Shown: positions 47,972 through 60,640, numbered from the stretch's first letter. The stretch is 64,000 nt of DNA from Dermanyssus gallinae (GCA_003439945.1 QVRM01001764.1:150001-214000); one strand, 5' to 3'. A program made the numbers and translations. Notes: generated by a model from the letters alone, not told the origin.

Positions 47972-48014
<43 letters not shown>

Positions 48015-48126
48015 GTGCACAAATAAATAATCAAACACATTTATATATACACATATGTATAAAAATAAATAAGGTATATCACTTGACGGAATATATATAC
48101 ATAAAATTAGTACTACACTAGTTCAC

Positions 48127-48132
48127 TTTATT
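48127..48132 (-). promoter_or_regulatory. Candidate poly(A) signal of the mannosidase gene
   Basis: Minus-strand AATAAA (TTTATT on the plus strand) 50 nt beyond the stop codon. Confidence 0.55.
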
Positions 48133-48181
48133 ATGAACCTTCATTCTGTATGTTCCCCAGTGTTCGCGGACGGGGTTCAAA

Positions 48182-48745
48182 CTAGTCAGTCCGAGTTGGC
48201 AAGTTGTCCATTGGCAGGGGGTGCGCTTCGGTGTTGTAGACGTATTTTTTGGGCGAGTACTTTTCGGCATCGGCAGGCGACGCAAATATCAGGTAGATGT
48301 ATTTGAGCGTTTCGCCGAGGAAGAACGATTCCATCTTGTCTTGAGGTCGTGTGTAAACCTTGCTTTGGACGTTGCCGATTGAAGTGTAGCCTCCCGACGA
48401 CACCTGAACAAATGAAGCACACAGCGAAGGGTCAGTACATGAAAGGAGAAGCAGTGCCTTACAGAAGCCAGAAAAGGCTTGGAACTGTACACCAGGCATA
48501 TTATATATATATATAAAACTTGTCTTAAACTTAATGGGGGTTGGATGGTAAAGCACCATCTCTTTTTATTGGGACATCTGTGCTCCCAGTTTTTTTTCAG
48601 TCATGGTCGATTTATAATCCACTCCAGCATTTCCCTTGTTTAAATTGAGAACCATGAAAACCAATTTAGGAGTGGCCGGTCTGGGTCTTGAACCCAGGCC
48701 TCCCGAATGCAAGGTAAAGGCTTTTGCCACTAAGCCATTTTGCTC

Positions 48746-48787
<42 letters not shown>

Positions 48788-51700
48788 TGTGACACACTAA
48801 GGTACAGTTTTCCCTGAATCTTCCATACGCTTCTAGTGCCCAGACGTCGCCTATACAAAAATAAGCCTGCCATTTTTACTCGGACTTAAGTCTTCATATA
48901 CACATAGGATCCTGCAAATTTGATTTAAAACTTCAACGGCTTGGGCAAGCGTCTAGGTGAGAAAACCCAATCAGATAGAGAGTCAGGTTATTTTTTTCAC
49001 ACACAGTCACATCGTTCTATTATGAAGTACAACTTCAAGGGTGGACTAAACGCAAATGAATGTTTCGAGTAGCTTTAAGCGACCATTTGGGATACAGCTT
49101 TAGGCAAGTTAATTGCATATTGCCGTATCAAAGGTTCTGTTGTAGATATTTTGATTTCGCAGATAAACCGTGTGGAACGTCCGAAAACAGCAATCGATGA
49201 GGAAACTGAGCATTGTGGTCGTATATATAATTTCACTTCATATTAAGAGGAGCCATCCATACCTTCGTGAAGGTTTCAAATGCGTTGAAGATATCCCATG
49301 CATAATTGCGGTAGGTTTCGTTGCGAGTAAAGTACCATAAATACCAGAGCGACTCGACAGTCTCTGGTCGAAGTAGGTTATGAGCATCACTGGTCTGAAA
49401 ACGAAACAAACAGGTTTTACATTTTAGCCACAGTTTGGTGTTTTACATTAAATGCGTGCTTTAATTTGGGCTCGAGCCTGATAAATATACAGAAAAATTT
49501 ATGTAAAAACACTCGGAAAAGAGTACTATTGAGGTAAATAATAAGAGCACTAATGTAAAAATGAATCGTCTGTCGATCACTCAATGCACAAGTTTATAAA
49601 AATAGCTTCTGCCATAGCAAGTTTCGGTCTTTCAAAGCGAATATCTCAACAACAAGATATGTAGTTTTTAATCATAATGCCAGTGACGACCTTTAACAAA
49701 TCAGCATCAATAATCAATCAGTATATCATGTACATCAAACAAATCAATAAAAGTGTTGTTGTCCTAATATAAAAGAGCAACAAGCACATATCAGTTGATA
49801 TTTCAACGGCCTGTAAAGTAACATGAGAGTAACCATAACTTAAGTGGGCTTGTTTAGGTCTGCTAACTCGCCCTCAAACGTATGTCGCAGGCATTATTAA
49901 TCTGAAAAGCTTCTATCCGATTCATGGTTCATATATGAGGCAGTAATCAAATAAGGACAAGAAAACATTTAGAACTCCGCCATGCACATACCTTAATGAT
50001 AATGTCCTGATCACCGTTTTTGGCCAAATTAAAGTGTGCAATTTCCGGACTGAGTCGTGTCGCTGTTGTTGTATACATCTTAACGCATGTGTTCATAAGA
50101 TCTTCGGCAAGTTCCAAGTGCCATTTCGGTAGTCCGCCAACGAAATGACCCAACGCGAGTGTTCCAGGCAAATAGCATACGAGATGATCCTGCAAACAGA
50201 ATCTCACGTACTTAACTACTCACACGCACTTGACTAATTCATCTTTCACCTAATTTGAACACATACCGGCTACATATTAAGAAACCCGTTGCTTGCGTTG
50301 CAGAAATTGATTCTTTCCACAGATATCACAAGACACCAGGAGCAACAACAATCGAAACTTTAAGCTGGTTTTTACGTTAAAAGGCGTTGAAGGCGTTCAG
50401 AACACATACCAGTACCAGCTAGGCATACACTTCTTCTCAATATTATCATTTTCTGCGAGCTTTACTTATCTACGTTGTTACATCATACTGTGAAGGATAA
50501 TCGTTTAAGACGAACATTTTTCGTTGCTGTGTCTGGCAAAACTGCGAGTTCTCACCATTTTGGGCGAAAAGTTTCGGCCTTTGAGCTCGCCGACGAACAC
50601 CAGCTGATTGGGAAGGCTTTTGCGAACGAGATGCTCACGCACGCTTTCCATGGCTGCGAGGTAGTCATCGCGTAGAAAGTCGATTTTCATGCCTGTCTGA
50701 ATCCACTGTTTGAGAAGGTACTCGTAGTACGAATCGGCGCGAGCCCCTAGCGTAATGGTCTGTTCTGATCCAAACAGGCCAGTGTCCGTCGAGATGAACA
50801 TCGGCACTAGGTTTCGCGGCTTGACCAAGCTATGAATGTGCTCGGAGACGAAAAATGCCTTCTGCTCATACTTTGGATCGCCTGAAGTCGAAAAACGTCA
50901 TCACGATCATTACTATTTCCATTAACTCGTTATTTATAAAACAGTACCCTGCTTCCCAACAGCCTTTATGTAGGTGCTTTGTAATTCTTTTCACGAACAT
51001 ATGATTTCCATACTGATCACTCCAAGCTTCGGCACAATATTTCCCTCCCGCCGCGTTGGCATTTTAATTCCATTCAACACATCACGAGGGTCGTTTAGGC
51101 TACCTACTAACGTGACAGGGGTTCGTGTTTACCATTTCTAGGAACACGTAACTAAAACCTGCGCAAATAGTTCGCCCTTATTGCTGTGTCGGAGTTTGCA
51201 AACTGCCATTGTAAACGGATCTTGTTCTAAAACCGCAGTCTGTTCCCAAGTTAAAATTAGACAAGACGTTGGCAATACAAAAATATTCTACGTGGTCGTT
51301 GTTAAAAGATCAAAGCACTGGGTGCGCTTCGGGCTTCTGTGGGAAGCGCTCAAAAGATCAACGCGTATCTTTAACGCTTGGCACTCCCTGCTTGCAGCAA
51401 GCTTTACGATAACCACATTAGGCTCGTTCGTAGTTTCCCGAGGGAAAAAATATTCTACTCTATGGAGGCAGTCTGGCGTGACTGATATACGCAGTCTTTG
51501 ATTTGGACAGAACGAATCGGACAGATTATAGTTTGATCGAATTTCCCGAATTCCCCATCCATATCGGATCATGACTTGTTTTGGTCACTACGCTTGTTTT
51601 CGCTAAATAAATTAAAGGGACTTTACATGACTAAACTGAGACGCAGCATTTCGGCGTTTCGACGTGTTGAAAAGCAATGTCCCCGCAAAAAGGTTCATAC

Positions 51701-54700
51701 AAATCTGAACAATAATGTATGCCCGCCTACGACTCACCGAGAAATCTGGAGAGTGCACGGAACTCCAGTTGAACTGACGATACTTCGGAGACGGTCGAGT
51801 CACGGGCCCAGTTGGGCCCATGTGCCGATCCGGTGCCAATGTTTACATCGCTAAACGGTATCCGGGAACGCGAGTTGAAGGCTGGCAGTAACCGATCTCC
51901 GATATCCTTCTGCGTTTGGCGGCCATTAGTGGCAGCAGTAAGTTGACGCGTTACAAGCAGAAAATAAAAAATCGCTATTTCACACGTTGGTATTATATCG
52001 AGTATATTATCAACAACGCCAGCCGGTTACCGTGCTAGCGCTTTCAGCGATTAATTAGAGAATATCTTTTGGTAAATGACAATAAGAAACGAATCTTCGA
52101 CGAACTGAACAGTCACGCCCATTTTGCGTCCTGTAAGCGATTTATTTACGGTGCATAATACATAAACACCTGCGAATAATCTGGCTGCTCCACGAACGCT
52201 ATTTTGCAGTATAAGAACACAGACCTGCACACTGACCCCGTATGCACAAAGTCTGCCCCCTCCGCCTTGGTAACTGAATAGGATGGTTAGCAGATCAGCT
52301 AAACCTGGTTGCGTATATTTTTGTTTTCACAGTTGGGCCATGAACCCGCAAATCATAAGGTCGTTAGGTTTTATCAGCTAAAATACACCTGCCTTTTCTG
52401 CAAACCTATTAGATCGCCTGAATCAGGGCGAAGAAGTTTATCAGGCTTTTGCCGCCTTTCGCAATTGACGAACAGCAACAACAATGTTTGTTCTATAAAA
52501 ATGCAAACTAAACGGAGAAAAAAATGTAAGCGGCTAACCAGTGGTTAGGACTAACCGCCTTATCGAGGAACAGCTGGTCCTTGGTGAGCACGTATGTGCC
52601 AAGAAGTCCGCCGAGAACTCTGATCGATGCCTCGAAAAAGTTAACATCTCGATTCTTGTTGAAGTTCAGCTCGTCCTTGACGAATGTGCGAGCTTCCTGG
52701 AACTCCTCGTGCAGGTCCATCATGTACAACGTGTCCATGGCATCGATGACGGTAAGCCCAAGGCCGAACCAGTCGTCAAACCTTTTCGAGATGGGCAATA
52801 AGTGATCGTGACCCCAGGCAAACTTCGTATAGCCCCGCCATGCGTGGCGACATGCTGCGCGAACAGCTTCCCTAAATACCATCAAAGTGACAGGTTGACA
52901 CACAATAGAAGGAGACATAGCAACAACAACAACAACGAAAATACACACAAGAAGAAGAAGAAGAAGGACAACAACAACAACAACAACAGCAGCAGCAATC
53001 ATAACAGAGACAACACATAGACAATAAATGGAGAGCAAACGTTAGTAGTGCTAATTGTGCCGTCGTTAAATGAGGTCGTCAGACTTACAATTAAACTACG
53101 GGCCTCATTACTCCTCCCGTCACTAGTGCTAATTGCGCCGTCATTAAATTATGTCTCTTACTACTACTACTACTCATGACTTCGTCGTCGACTATCACGA
53201 TACGATACGTCACTGGTGAAACAATAACGATAATGCAGCAAATGGTTAATGCAATTCAAGCTAATGGCCGGTCATGTTAGAGGCAATTATCATGCCGCGT
53301 CCCGCACTGTCGGGCCGCGCTTAGCGACAGCGACTTTGTCGCCTGCTCGTGCCACCACGACAGACCAACCGCATGCTCATGAATATTTGAGGCGGACTTT
53401 CATGAACAGCCACATCGTGAATAGACTGCTGCTGCTGATGCTGCCGCTGCTGCAGCTGCGCAGTTCGCATAGAGAACAAACGACGGGAGTGTTGACGGAA
53501 ATGCAGCCAGACTTTATGTAATAGCGTAACAGTTAAGTGTGTATATACATTACCATAATAATAATTGAACATTAATTCGTCATATTATTAGCGTTTATAT
53601 GTATATATATATATATATATAGGCTGTTTCAGAATTCGCCCAACAAACTTTGCAGTCTAGTACAACTCGGCGAAAAAAAAATAATAATTTTCTAATCGAA
53701 CGAGGGGCGGAAATGTCTTCTACAAAATGAGTAATTGAGTGTGAAAGCCAAAATATACGAATTGCAAAGTTTTATATTTTAAGAATTATTTTCAATACAA
53801 CATTTTTTCTGCTTTGAGCTTGCGTAGAATGCAATTCGACCAATGTAACTAATGTCTAATTTCCTTCCAAACACACGCAGGTGGTGTTTCATTGGTTTTT
53901 CGGTAGGATAACTGGGACTCTTGTAATCGCAGTATTAGCGAAGTAGTATCAGGTTAAAAAGTTCGATCAAAAAACAATTATTGGTAATTTCGCTCTCATT
54001 GCAAAAGAAGACATTTCCACTCCGTCGTTCCATTAAAAAATTAATTTTTCGCCGAGTTGAACTTGATTTCAAAGTTTGTTGAGCGAGTTTTGGAACACCC
54101 TGTATAGTGTCACCTCAGTCAACAACTATACTTCTAAAACCTAGAGTCTATCTGTAGGTTTTGTCCAACGGTCACCCAATAGGAGATTACTAAGGAAGCC
54201 TAAAGTCTGCGGAATAGATGATGCTTATCTACAAAAGCACGGTAAGAACTATAACGTGAGTGCAGTAGAATATTTATAAGTAATCCAGGGCCTTTCGAAA
54301 GCTTGCCACAAACATATTCGGATGGGCGTTGGTATGGTGGAATAAGAAGCAAAACAGTTCGGGGCTTATGAACGTCCTTTTAACCGTGTCATCATTTCTT
54401 TGATTTCCAGAAGCCAAAGTGTACCAATCCACGTCGTGATTACGAGGCTGCACACACAATTTTCTCAATAAGTACGTTTCTTAGACACGACTTTCAGCAA
54501 GAAGAGCGCCAGTGCTCAATTGTATCATCATGTAAATTTCGGTGGACATACGAGGCACACACTCATAAGCCATCGAGTTTCGCCTAGCCGCGGATATAGT
54601 TACGTGCCAATAAATCGACCCAGGAAATGCAATATCTGTCGAACAAATGTCACGCAATTCCGAGTCTGGGGAGGAATACGGGCTTAGTGTGTTTGTGAGT

Positions 54701-55289
54701 TGCCCCCACACTAGCTAACAGCTGCCAGCGACGCATGTGCATTATGCATTCTCGAAACCTTCCATTAAAAAAAAGCAAAGCGATGCATTCGATGGTCAAT
54801 TGGCTTTTTTTCTTAATCTACAAGAAAAATTATTTCAGCCATGTGCCCCGTAAAAAATCAATGCGTTCGTAGTCGATCTGCTACACCGAAATCTCCCTAA
54901 CGAGAGAGATCGAGCCACCGGTGGTAGCTTTTAGTCCACTTTTTTTTTAAATAAAAAAAACCTTAATGCGATACAGTGTGACCCACTACCATTATAAACA
55001 GCTCGGTAACGTACACACTCAGCTTACTATCCTAGCATCACCATCAATTCAGCTACCATGCCGAACTGACGATGAATGGAAAATACAATGTTGTTGCTGT
55101 CAAGACAATGAGTAGGCACCCTGCCTATAGACTGGTCGTTCTTCGAAGCAATTTTAGCAACATATATCAAGTACGGAAGAGAAGGCTGAAAACCAGTCTA
55201 GATGCCAGCTGCAAGTATATAAAGGCGAGCACTGCCGAGTGTGCAAATGTATTGTAAATGATTAATAAATCATCGCAATGTTATTTTTC

Positions 55290-55340
<51 letters not shown>

Positions 55341-56012
55341 CACAGTGAGGTAACTAGATGATGGCTAGCTAACTAGATATGTTATTATGCGTGTGCGTGT
55401 GTGTGTGCAAACGTACCTCTTCAATTTGATGCCTTCCGATTCTTGGTCGAAGGCGACCGGCGGCTGGGGGTGTTGTCGATCACTAGCACTGGCACTGTTA
55501 TCATCGGCGGCTGGAGCCGGCGCTACGGCGTTCTCCGGAGCTTCGGCTCGGCGATAGGACACATTGGGCTGGCCGCCTGCCGGCAGCTGTCCGCCTGACA
55601 CTCCATTGGCAGCACTCGCAGCGGCTTCGTGAGTCTCGTGAGCGCCTTTGTTGCCAGCAACGCCTTTGTTGAGTAGTAGGCTAACAGGCGACGCGTCGTT
55701 TGTTCGCCACGCCAACTTGTAGACAAATGCCACCGAGACGAGCAGCAGTACGAGCGCAACAGTGCGCTGAACTCGCGACGTCCGAATCCATAACTGGCAG
55801 TGGCGACGACCACAGGACGCGGGCAGGATGGCCAGGTACACCGGTAGCACCCAGCAGCAACAACAACATGAACAACAGCAGAAATACAATAACGACGACA
55901 TGATGATAGGAAACAAGGTCGCAGCGAATCGGCCGAATAGCATGAGCATATTGGCGCACGCGTCGCTCGTCGGATGATGACGAACGATGCTTTTTGAGCA
56001 TTGGTAAAACAT
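48182..56012 (-). CDS. MAN1B1: ER mannosyl-oligosaccharide 1,2-alpha-mannosidase (GH47), seven exons
   Basis: Exons on the minus strand: 56012-55417, 52871-52556, 51909-51738, 50881-50556, 50189-49992, 49394-49263, 48403-48182. All introns are GT-AG and phases agree. 653 residues (human 699). A type II signal anchor ([19 protein letters not shown]) follows a Cys-rich N-terminus; the first Met may be at 56012, or at 55901 (MSSLLYF). The GH47 domain runs from about 200 to the end. Human catalytic Glu330, Asp463 and Glu599 correspond to Glu279 ([11 protein letters not shown]), Asp411 ([12 protein letters not shown]) and Glu547 (LLRPETVES). The calcium-binding Thr lies in NTEAHP. It trims one mannose from Man9GlcNAc2 to mark misfolded glycoproteins for ERAD. 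It is head-to-head with a GT31 enzyme. Confidence 0.96.
48570..48750 (-). mobile_element. tRNA-derived SINE, copy 3
   Basis: Reverse-complement copy of the element at 10251: the B box appears as GGTCTTGAACC and the A box as CCACTAAGCCA on the plus strand, followed by the same body. Its head directly touches a TA array (48749-48788). It lies in the last mannosidase intron, in the sense direction of that gene. Confidence 0.85.
48749..48788. repeat. (TA)n microsatellite
   Basis: About 18 TA units next to the SINE head. Confidence 0.9.
53622..54105. mobile_element. MITE family copy B (best preserved)
   Basis: About 480 bp, non-coding. The left end GGCTGTTTCAGAATTCGCCC and the reverse complement of the right end CAGGGTGTTCCAAAACTCGC are related. 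The similarity of the two ends continues for about 130 bp (CAACAAACTTTG, ACAACTCGGCGAAAAA, GGAAATGTCTTCT). Both ends abut TA, as expected for the TA target duplication of Tc1/mariner-type elements. The left end sits directly after a TA array. Confidence 0.82.
55216..55285 (+). mobile_element. LTR-like module, copy 3
   Basis: AAGTATATAAAGGCGAGCAC to AATAAATCATCGCAATGTTA, matching copies at 7388 and 11122. It is followed by CT and TA arrays. Upstream sequence (55060-55215) may belong to the same element, but the other copies do not show it. Confidence 0.6.
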
Positions 56013-57827
56013 GGCACGCTCGAATCATCTTCGTTCGTTGTTCACATTTGACAGCATGTTACTTACAAAACGCGCGCGTGACAAATCAAGATCTGTGCTG
56101 TAAAGTATTATGATGGTGGTGGTGCTGTTGTAGATGATAACGCTGCTGCTGCTGATGATGATGACGGAGGTCAGTCAATGATGATGATGTTGCCGAACAT
56201 ATGTCGCAATACTGCGTGTCGATTCAAGCGACGTTACGCAACTCTCATTAAAGTCTCAATGTTGGAAGAAATCTTGGAATGATTGCTATCACGGTGCACT
56301 TAATCTCTTTTTCTTGCTGCCTCTAGGCACTTTCGACTCTTGACCTGTACACACAGACATGATTTCAAGTATAAATCCGACAAGTTAAGGATTTGTTTTA
56401 TAAGAAGAATCCCTATCACGAGCCTTTGAGTGCTTATTAAATTTTGTTTTTGTTGCGAAATGCTGCTTATGCTCATTGCAGCGCATATGTGAATAAGGAA
56501 AGAAAGAACTGACTACCCATGGGCAATTAACGTGCAACATCTAACTAACTCTATTGTTGTTTCATATACCACGAAAAGTTTCTCAATCTGGCTCACTGGG
56601 AGCAAGCACCTTTAGCCTATTCAAATCTCGCTTCGTTGTCTCTTCTGGATGCTCTGGGCCGGTGGTCAAAATGGTCATTGTCACAAGAAGAGCCCATCAA
56701 AAAGCTCAACGTGTCTGGCATGCGTGATATACTGGACACGCGACAAACACAGTTTCGAATAGCATTTTTGCATCGACTCGGTACAACCACCTCACGTAGG
56801 TGGTCATCAGTAACGAGTTTATGTATTCGTTCGAGTGTGTGTATGTGCCTATACAGGCATATGTCGACAAATATACCTGAATACTTTGTAGAACAGTATG
56901 CGCACGTTCGAAGTGGTTGCCACAAATCACCAAAGCCGTAGTAGTGGAGAGTAGGCAGCACCGATGCCAGTTCTGCTAATGTTACCATCTTACAATCAGC
57001 ACTGTATCTTCTAACCAGCCCCGCAAACTGACCGGCTACCGTCTTTCTTCGTAGGTGATGCAAAGGTGCGTGGGTTCGTGGCGCAACGGTGGATGATAAC
57101 CTGACGTCTGACTACGGATTGACAAGATTCCAGGTGATAATACAAAGGTGCTACAGCAACGACCAGTCGGTCGGATTGAGTCTAGTGTGCAAATGTGTGG
57201 TCGAACCTGGTGGGTTATCATGGAGGTCTAAAAAACAAAAGCTATGCTGCGACCATGCTACCATGCTTTACGGCGGGGGGCTGCTCACTGTGTGCGTGAA
57301 GCAGCAGCAGCAACAACAACAACAACAGAAGTGGAAAAGGGCAGCGACACCTCGGTTCGCCTGCTCTATCCACTTGTACCACTCTTCGAACCCTAGCGTA
57401 GAGAGAGAGAAAGAACAGGTGAGCTGCTGCAGAAGCGGAACAGGGCCTCGGTTGAACCTCGGTTGGCCTGCTTGCTTTGTTCACTTCAAGAGTCGCTCTT
57501 CGTACGCGACCCGTAGATACGAGAAAACAACAGGCGAGCTCCTGCGGCTTGCTGCCCCTAGGAGCATCGTCTAGTAGAGTGATCATCACTCATTATAGTA
57601 GTATGATATAAGACACACTCGCACGCCTCTATTACCTGTCTGGTCGAACAAACGACGCCGCCGCCGCCATTTCGTCGAGGTGACCGAACTGCCCCTTACT
57701 GACAACACCGTGCACATTGGGGGAAACAACAGGCGAGATTTGCCAAGCCACCACCACCACCACCGAGAGCAGAGCGTCGAGCCGAGCGACCAACCGACCC
57801 ACGATTGGCCAGCTGTAGCGACTGGCC
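56013..57827. other. Divergent intergenic region between mannosidase and galactosyltransferase
   Basis: About 1.8 kb between the two start codons. A diverged tandem duplication (units near 57349 and 57461) is visible; both units contain CCTCGGTT, a CGCTCTTCG- or CTCTTCG-like part and GAACAGGTGAGCTGCTGC or ACAGGCGAGCTCCTGC. There is also a CAG/CAA run at 57301-57328. It is probably shared promoter and leader sequence; no core promoter element was identified. Confidence 0.4.
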
Positions 57828-58865
57828 ATGCGTCTGTACCGGTTGCTTCGCGCCTTCATCTTGCTGGTTATCGCAGGCGCACTCGCGCGCCAGCTGCTGA
57901 CGTCCTGGAGCTCGCGCAAACTGTACCGCCTGCCACTACCGCCCAACCGCAACATGTCCTGGACGATGGACGTCCGTATTCTGATCCGACCGGCGAAACT
58001 GCCCACGACGGACGAGGCGCTCGTGTGCGTCACGTCATCGCCGGACAACATCCATAAACGAGGCGGGATCCGCATCACGTGGGCCGCGACGCCACGCATC
58101 AAGGTGCTGTTCATTGTCGGGGTGCCGGTCGGCGACGACGCCGAGAGACGCCAGGCGCAGATCCAGTACGAGAGCCTGCAGTACGACGACATCGTACAGA
58201 TCGACCTCAACGAGCACTACCGCAACCTCACCCGAAAAACGGTCGCGCTCATCATGTGGTCGCGACACATTCGATGGCCGCGCCGGCAAGTCGTCATCAA
58301 GGCCGACGACGACACGTGTATCAACGCGCCCCTGCTGCTGCTCGGCCTGCACTACTTCAAGGCCGGCATGATGTACGGCGCGTATCGGTACAACCACAGC
58401 GTGTTGCGGTCGTGCTCGACGCCCATCTGCAACAAGTGGATCCTCACGACGGACGAGTTCGCGCCGGACGTGTTCCCGCCCCACCTGCAGGGCAACTTCT
58501 ATGTCATCACAGAGGACGCGCTCGACCGGCTGTATCGGCGCCTGTTCGAGCCGAGCCACCTGTTCATCGAGGACGTCTACCTCACGGGTCTGGTGGCCGA
58601 ACGGGCCGGAGTGCCGCGTTTGGGAATGCCCAGCCCGATCGAGATCAACACGTGGATCCCGATCGGGAACCAGTACCTCCGAAGGAATATGCTCGCTCAG
58701 CACTACTGCACGCAGACGATGCAGATCGTCTTCTGGAGGTACCAGATGAGGCAGTCGGCGATGTTCGACTGGCTCAAGGAGATGCGTTGGCCCGTCGCTA
58801 TGCCAGCAACAAACAGTGGAGGAGGAGTGTCGTTTCAGACACAAAGGGTAGGCGAGCAGGCATAG
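57828..58865 (+). CDS. Beta-1,3-galactosyltransferase-like enzyme (GT31), single exon
   Basis: 345 residues, intronless; an in-frame TAG 12 nt upstream fixes the start. A short cytoplasmic tail is followed by a signal anchor (residues about 8-24, LRAFILLVIAGAL). The GT31 motifs come in order: RGGIRITW (78-85), HYRNLTRKT (130-138, with an N-glycosylation sequon), KADDD (158-162, the metal-binding DxD), and EDVYLTG (248-254, the conserved C-terminal EDV motif). The family transfers galactose or N-acetylglucosamine in beta-1,3 linkage in the Golgi; acceptor and donor cannot be told from sequence. Single-exon structure is common for vertebrate B3GALT genes. AATAAA follows at 59217. Confidence 0.92.
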   Translation: MRLYRLLRAFILLVIAGALARQLLTSWSSRKLYRLPLPPNRNMSWTMDVRILIRPAKLPTTDEALVCVTSSPDNIHKRGGIRITWAATPRIKVLFIVGVPVGDDAERRQAQIQYESLQYDDIVQIDLNEHYRNLTRKTVALIMWSRHIRWPRRQVVIKADDDTCINAPLLLLGLHYFKAGMMYGAYRYNHSVLRSCSTPICNKWILTTDEFAPDVFPPHLQGNFYVITEDALDRLYRRLFEPSHLFIEDVYLTGLVAERAGVPRLGMPSPIEINTWIPIGNQYLRRNMLAQHYCTQTMQIVFWRYQMRQSAMFDWLKEMRWPVAMPATNSGGGVSFQTQRVGEQA

Positions 58866-59058
58866 TCGAGTGCACACAGCTCTCAATGTGAATGGGGCCA
58901 GGCCTACGAAATGTGCTACCACTACGCACTTGCTTCATATGGACTAGTCAACTCGTCGCGCCGAGCCGTCATTAAGTGCAGTAGAGTAATGAAGCACCTG
59001 TGTTCGCTCCCGGACAAGCCAGCCAAGATATTGTGCCATAATTGAAAGGACGCGCGCC

Positions 59059-59097
<39 letters not shown>

Positions 59098-59590
59098 AGA
59101 AGTGCAAAGTCCCACCAGTAGTAGCAATATACTTTCGATATACAAGCAAATAACTTTAGCATAACTTCTTTCACGCATACGGCGTTAGTTAACAATCGTT
59201 GAAGCTTTACAGGCAAAATAAATGCATACATATGTACCTGCACCATAGCCGTGATAGCCTCAGTTCTGTTCTATGATCTTCTCCTCTTGTGGGTGTTTGT
59301 TGTTGTTGTTGTTGTTGTTGTTGTTGGTATTTTCTTCTCGTTACTTTGGGTAACTTGTTACTTTTTGATACACCTTCTGAATTGTCGTCTTTACATTTAC
59401 ATACATAGAATACTGACTTCGTAAAACCACCAACCGCAATAACGTAGTATAGACACGAGCGTGACAGCATGAGGTTACCTTCGATCCTTTCAGTGGCTTC
59501 AATGCGTTAAAGCCTGTTGAGCTCGTGCAAGTGCCTTTGTCTCAGCGACTGGTTGTAAGGCCGCTCTAATTCTAAACGTACATGCAGGCT
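58866..59590. other. 3' flank of the galactosyltransferase gene
   Basis: TA array at 59063-59097, candidate AATAAA at 59217-59222 and a TTG run at 59297-59326 (read as GTT). No other feature. Confidence 0.5.
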
Positions 59591-59599
59591 CTAGCATTT

Positions 59600-60540
59600 G
59601 ATATAAAAATGGTCAGCTTTTGTTTTATGGGGGTCGTCGGAATGATGGCGTGATGACGCGCCTAGCGTGGGGTTCACAAAGGGGACGTAACGTAGTGAAA
59701 CATCTAGCGAGACGAATAAAGGATAGTGTCCGGCGTAGTTGTACGCATGACGCAAGAGAGAAGCAGGCAGCTGTATGTCCCGTCCACTTGATGCGGCAGT
59801 GTGTGCGAGGGCATCACGGCTTCCCCATTGCAAAATTCGACGACAGAGGAGCAACGAGATGTTATCCAATTTCTGACTGCGGAAGGTGTTCAACCGGCCG
59901 ATACTTATCGTCGGATGGTGGCCGGTGGCCGTACATAGATGTGACTGTGTGCCCAGCAAGTCAGTGAGAAAGTGAAGCACCCGTTTTCGTGAAGGCCAAG
60001 AATGTTTGAGTGATGATGACCCATAACCACGCCAGGCAAACACTGTATATGCGGCCGAACTCATCGAAGGTGACCTTCACCGTTTTTTTTTTGACGTCCG
60101 AGGTCCGATAGTCATCGAAGTTTTAAAGCACGAAAAACGAAAAAAACTGTGAGCCACTTCGTAGCCTGTGCAACTCCACCAAGAGCAAACAGCTTGGGCT
60201 GCTTGCGTCACACAGAACGTACTGACCACGTCTCCAGTGTGACACAGAATGCACTGGCCAAGCTTAACTGATAGAAGCTTAAGCATCCGTCCTACATCCC
60301 GGACATGGGGGTCTACTACCATCAGTTTGATAGGCTAAAAAACATCTCAAAGAGAAACGCTTCAACTCGGACGACAAACTGAAGAACACAGCGGAGAACT
60401 GGCTCTGGTAAGAGCCGCGGGATTTCTGAGAAAAGGGAATCCTTCGGCTCGTGAAATAGTGGGATAGTTGTGGTCAGGTCTCTGTTGTGACTACTGGTAA
60501 TTACTTTCAAATAAAAAACATTTAATTGCAACTGTCGTTT
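59600..60540 (+). pseudogene. Mariner-family transposase relic 2
   Basis: 59838-59920 reads TEEQRDVIQFLTAEGVQPAD then TYRRMVA, the N-terminal helix-turn-helix of a mariner subgroup. 60365-60500 reads FNSDDKLKNTAENWLW, PRDF, EKGILRLVK and WD, the conserved transposase C-terminus, with interrupting stops. HPSYIPDM near 60290 corresponds to the YSPDLAP motif, where the final catalytic Asp sits. The middle is scrambled, so it is inactive. It differs from relic 1 in sequence. Confidence 0.78.
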
Positions 60541-60543
60541 CGT

Positions 60544-60607
60544 ATATTTTCATTTGAGCACTTCAATATATATATATATATATATATATTTTCATTTGAG
60601 CACTTCA

Positions 60608-60638
<31 letters not shown>

Positions 60639-60640
60639 AA
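60544..60640. repeat. Duplicated 24-bp segment with TA arrays
   Basis: ATTTTCATTTGAGCACTTCA is present twice (60548 and 60589), each followed by a TA array: a compound tandem duplication just beyond the mariner relic. Confidence 0.85.

Larger units (their letters stand above)
44140..48181. other. Convergent intergenic region between PrimPol and the mannosidase
   Basis: AT-rich, with TA arrays at 45195-45221, 45378-45403 and 47978-48013, a poly-C run at about 45621-45636, GTT/ATT triplets near 45835-45960, and a SINE fragment at 47540-47620. No supported gene. Confidence 0.5.
52872..55416 (-). other. Mannosidase intron 1
   Basis: It holds CAA/GAA runs (52921-52996), a duplicated 31-bp segment (AGTGCTAATTGYGCCGTCRT at about 53047 and 53128), MITE copy B, an LTR-like module and a CT/TA array (55289-55338). 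No exon seen. Confidence 0.55.

Noticed and set aside
57089..57574. 161-residue frame before the galactosyltransferase
   Set aside because: It contains a CAG run and a diverged duplication but no recognisable domain; it is more likely leader or promoter DNA.
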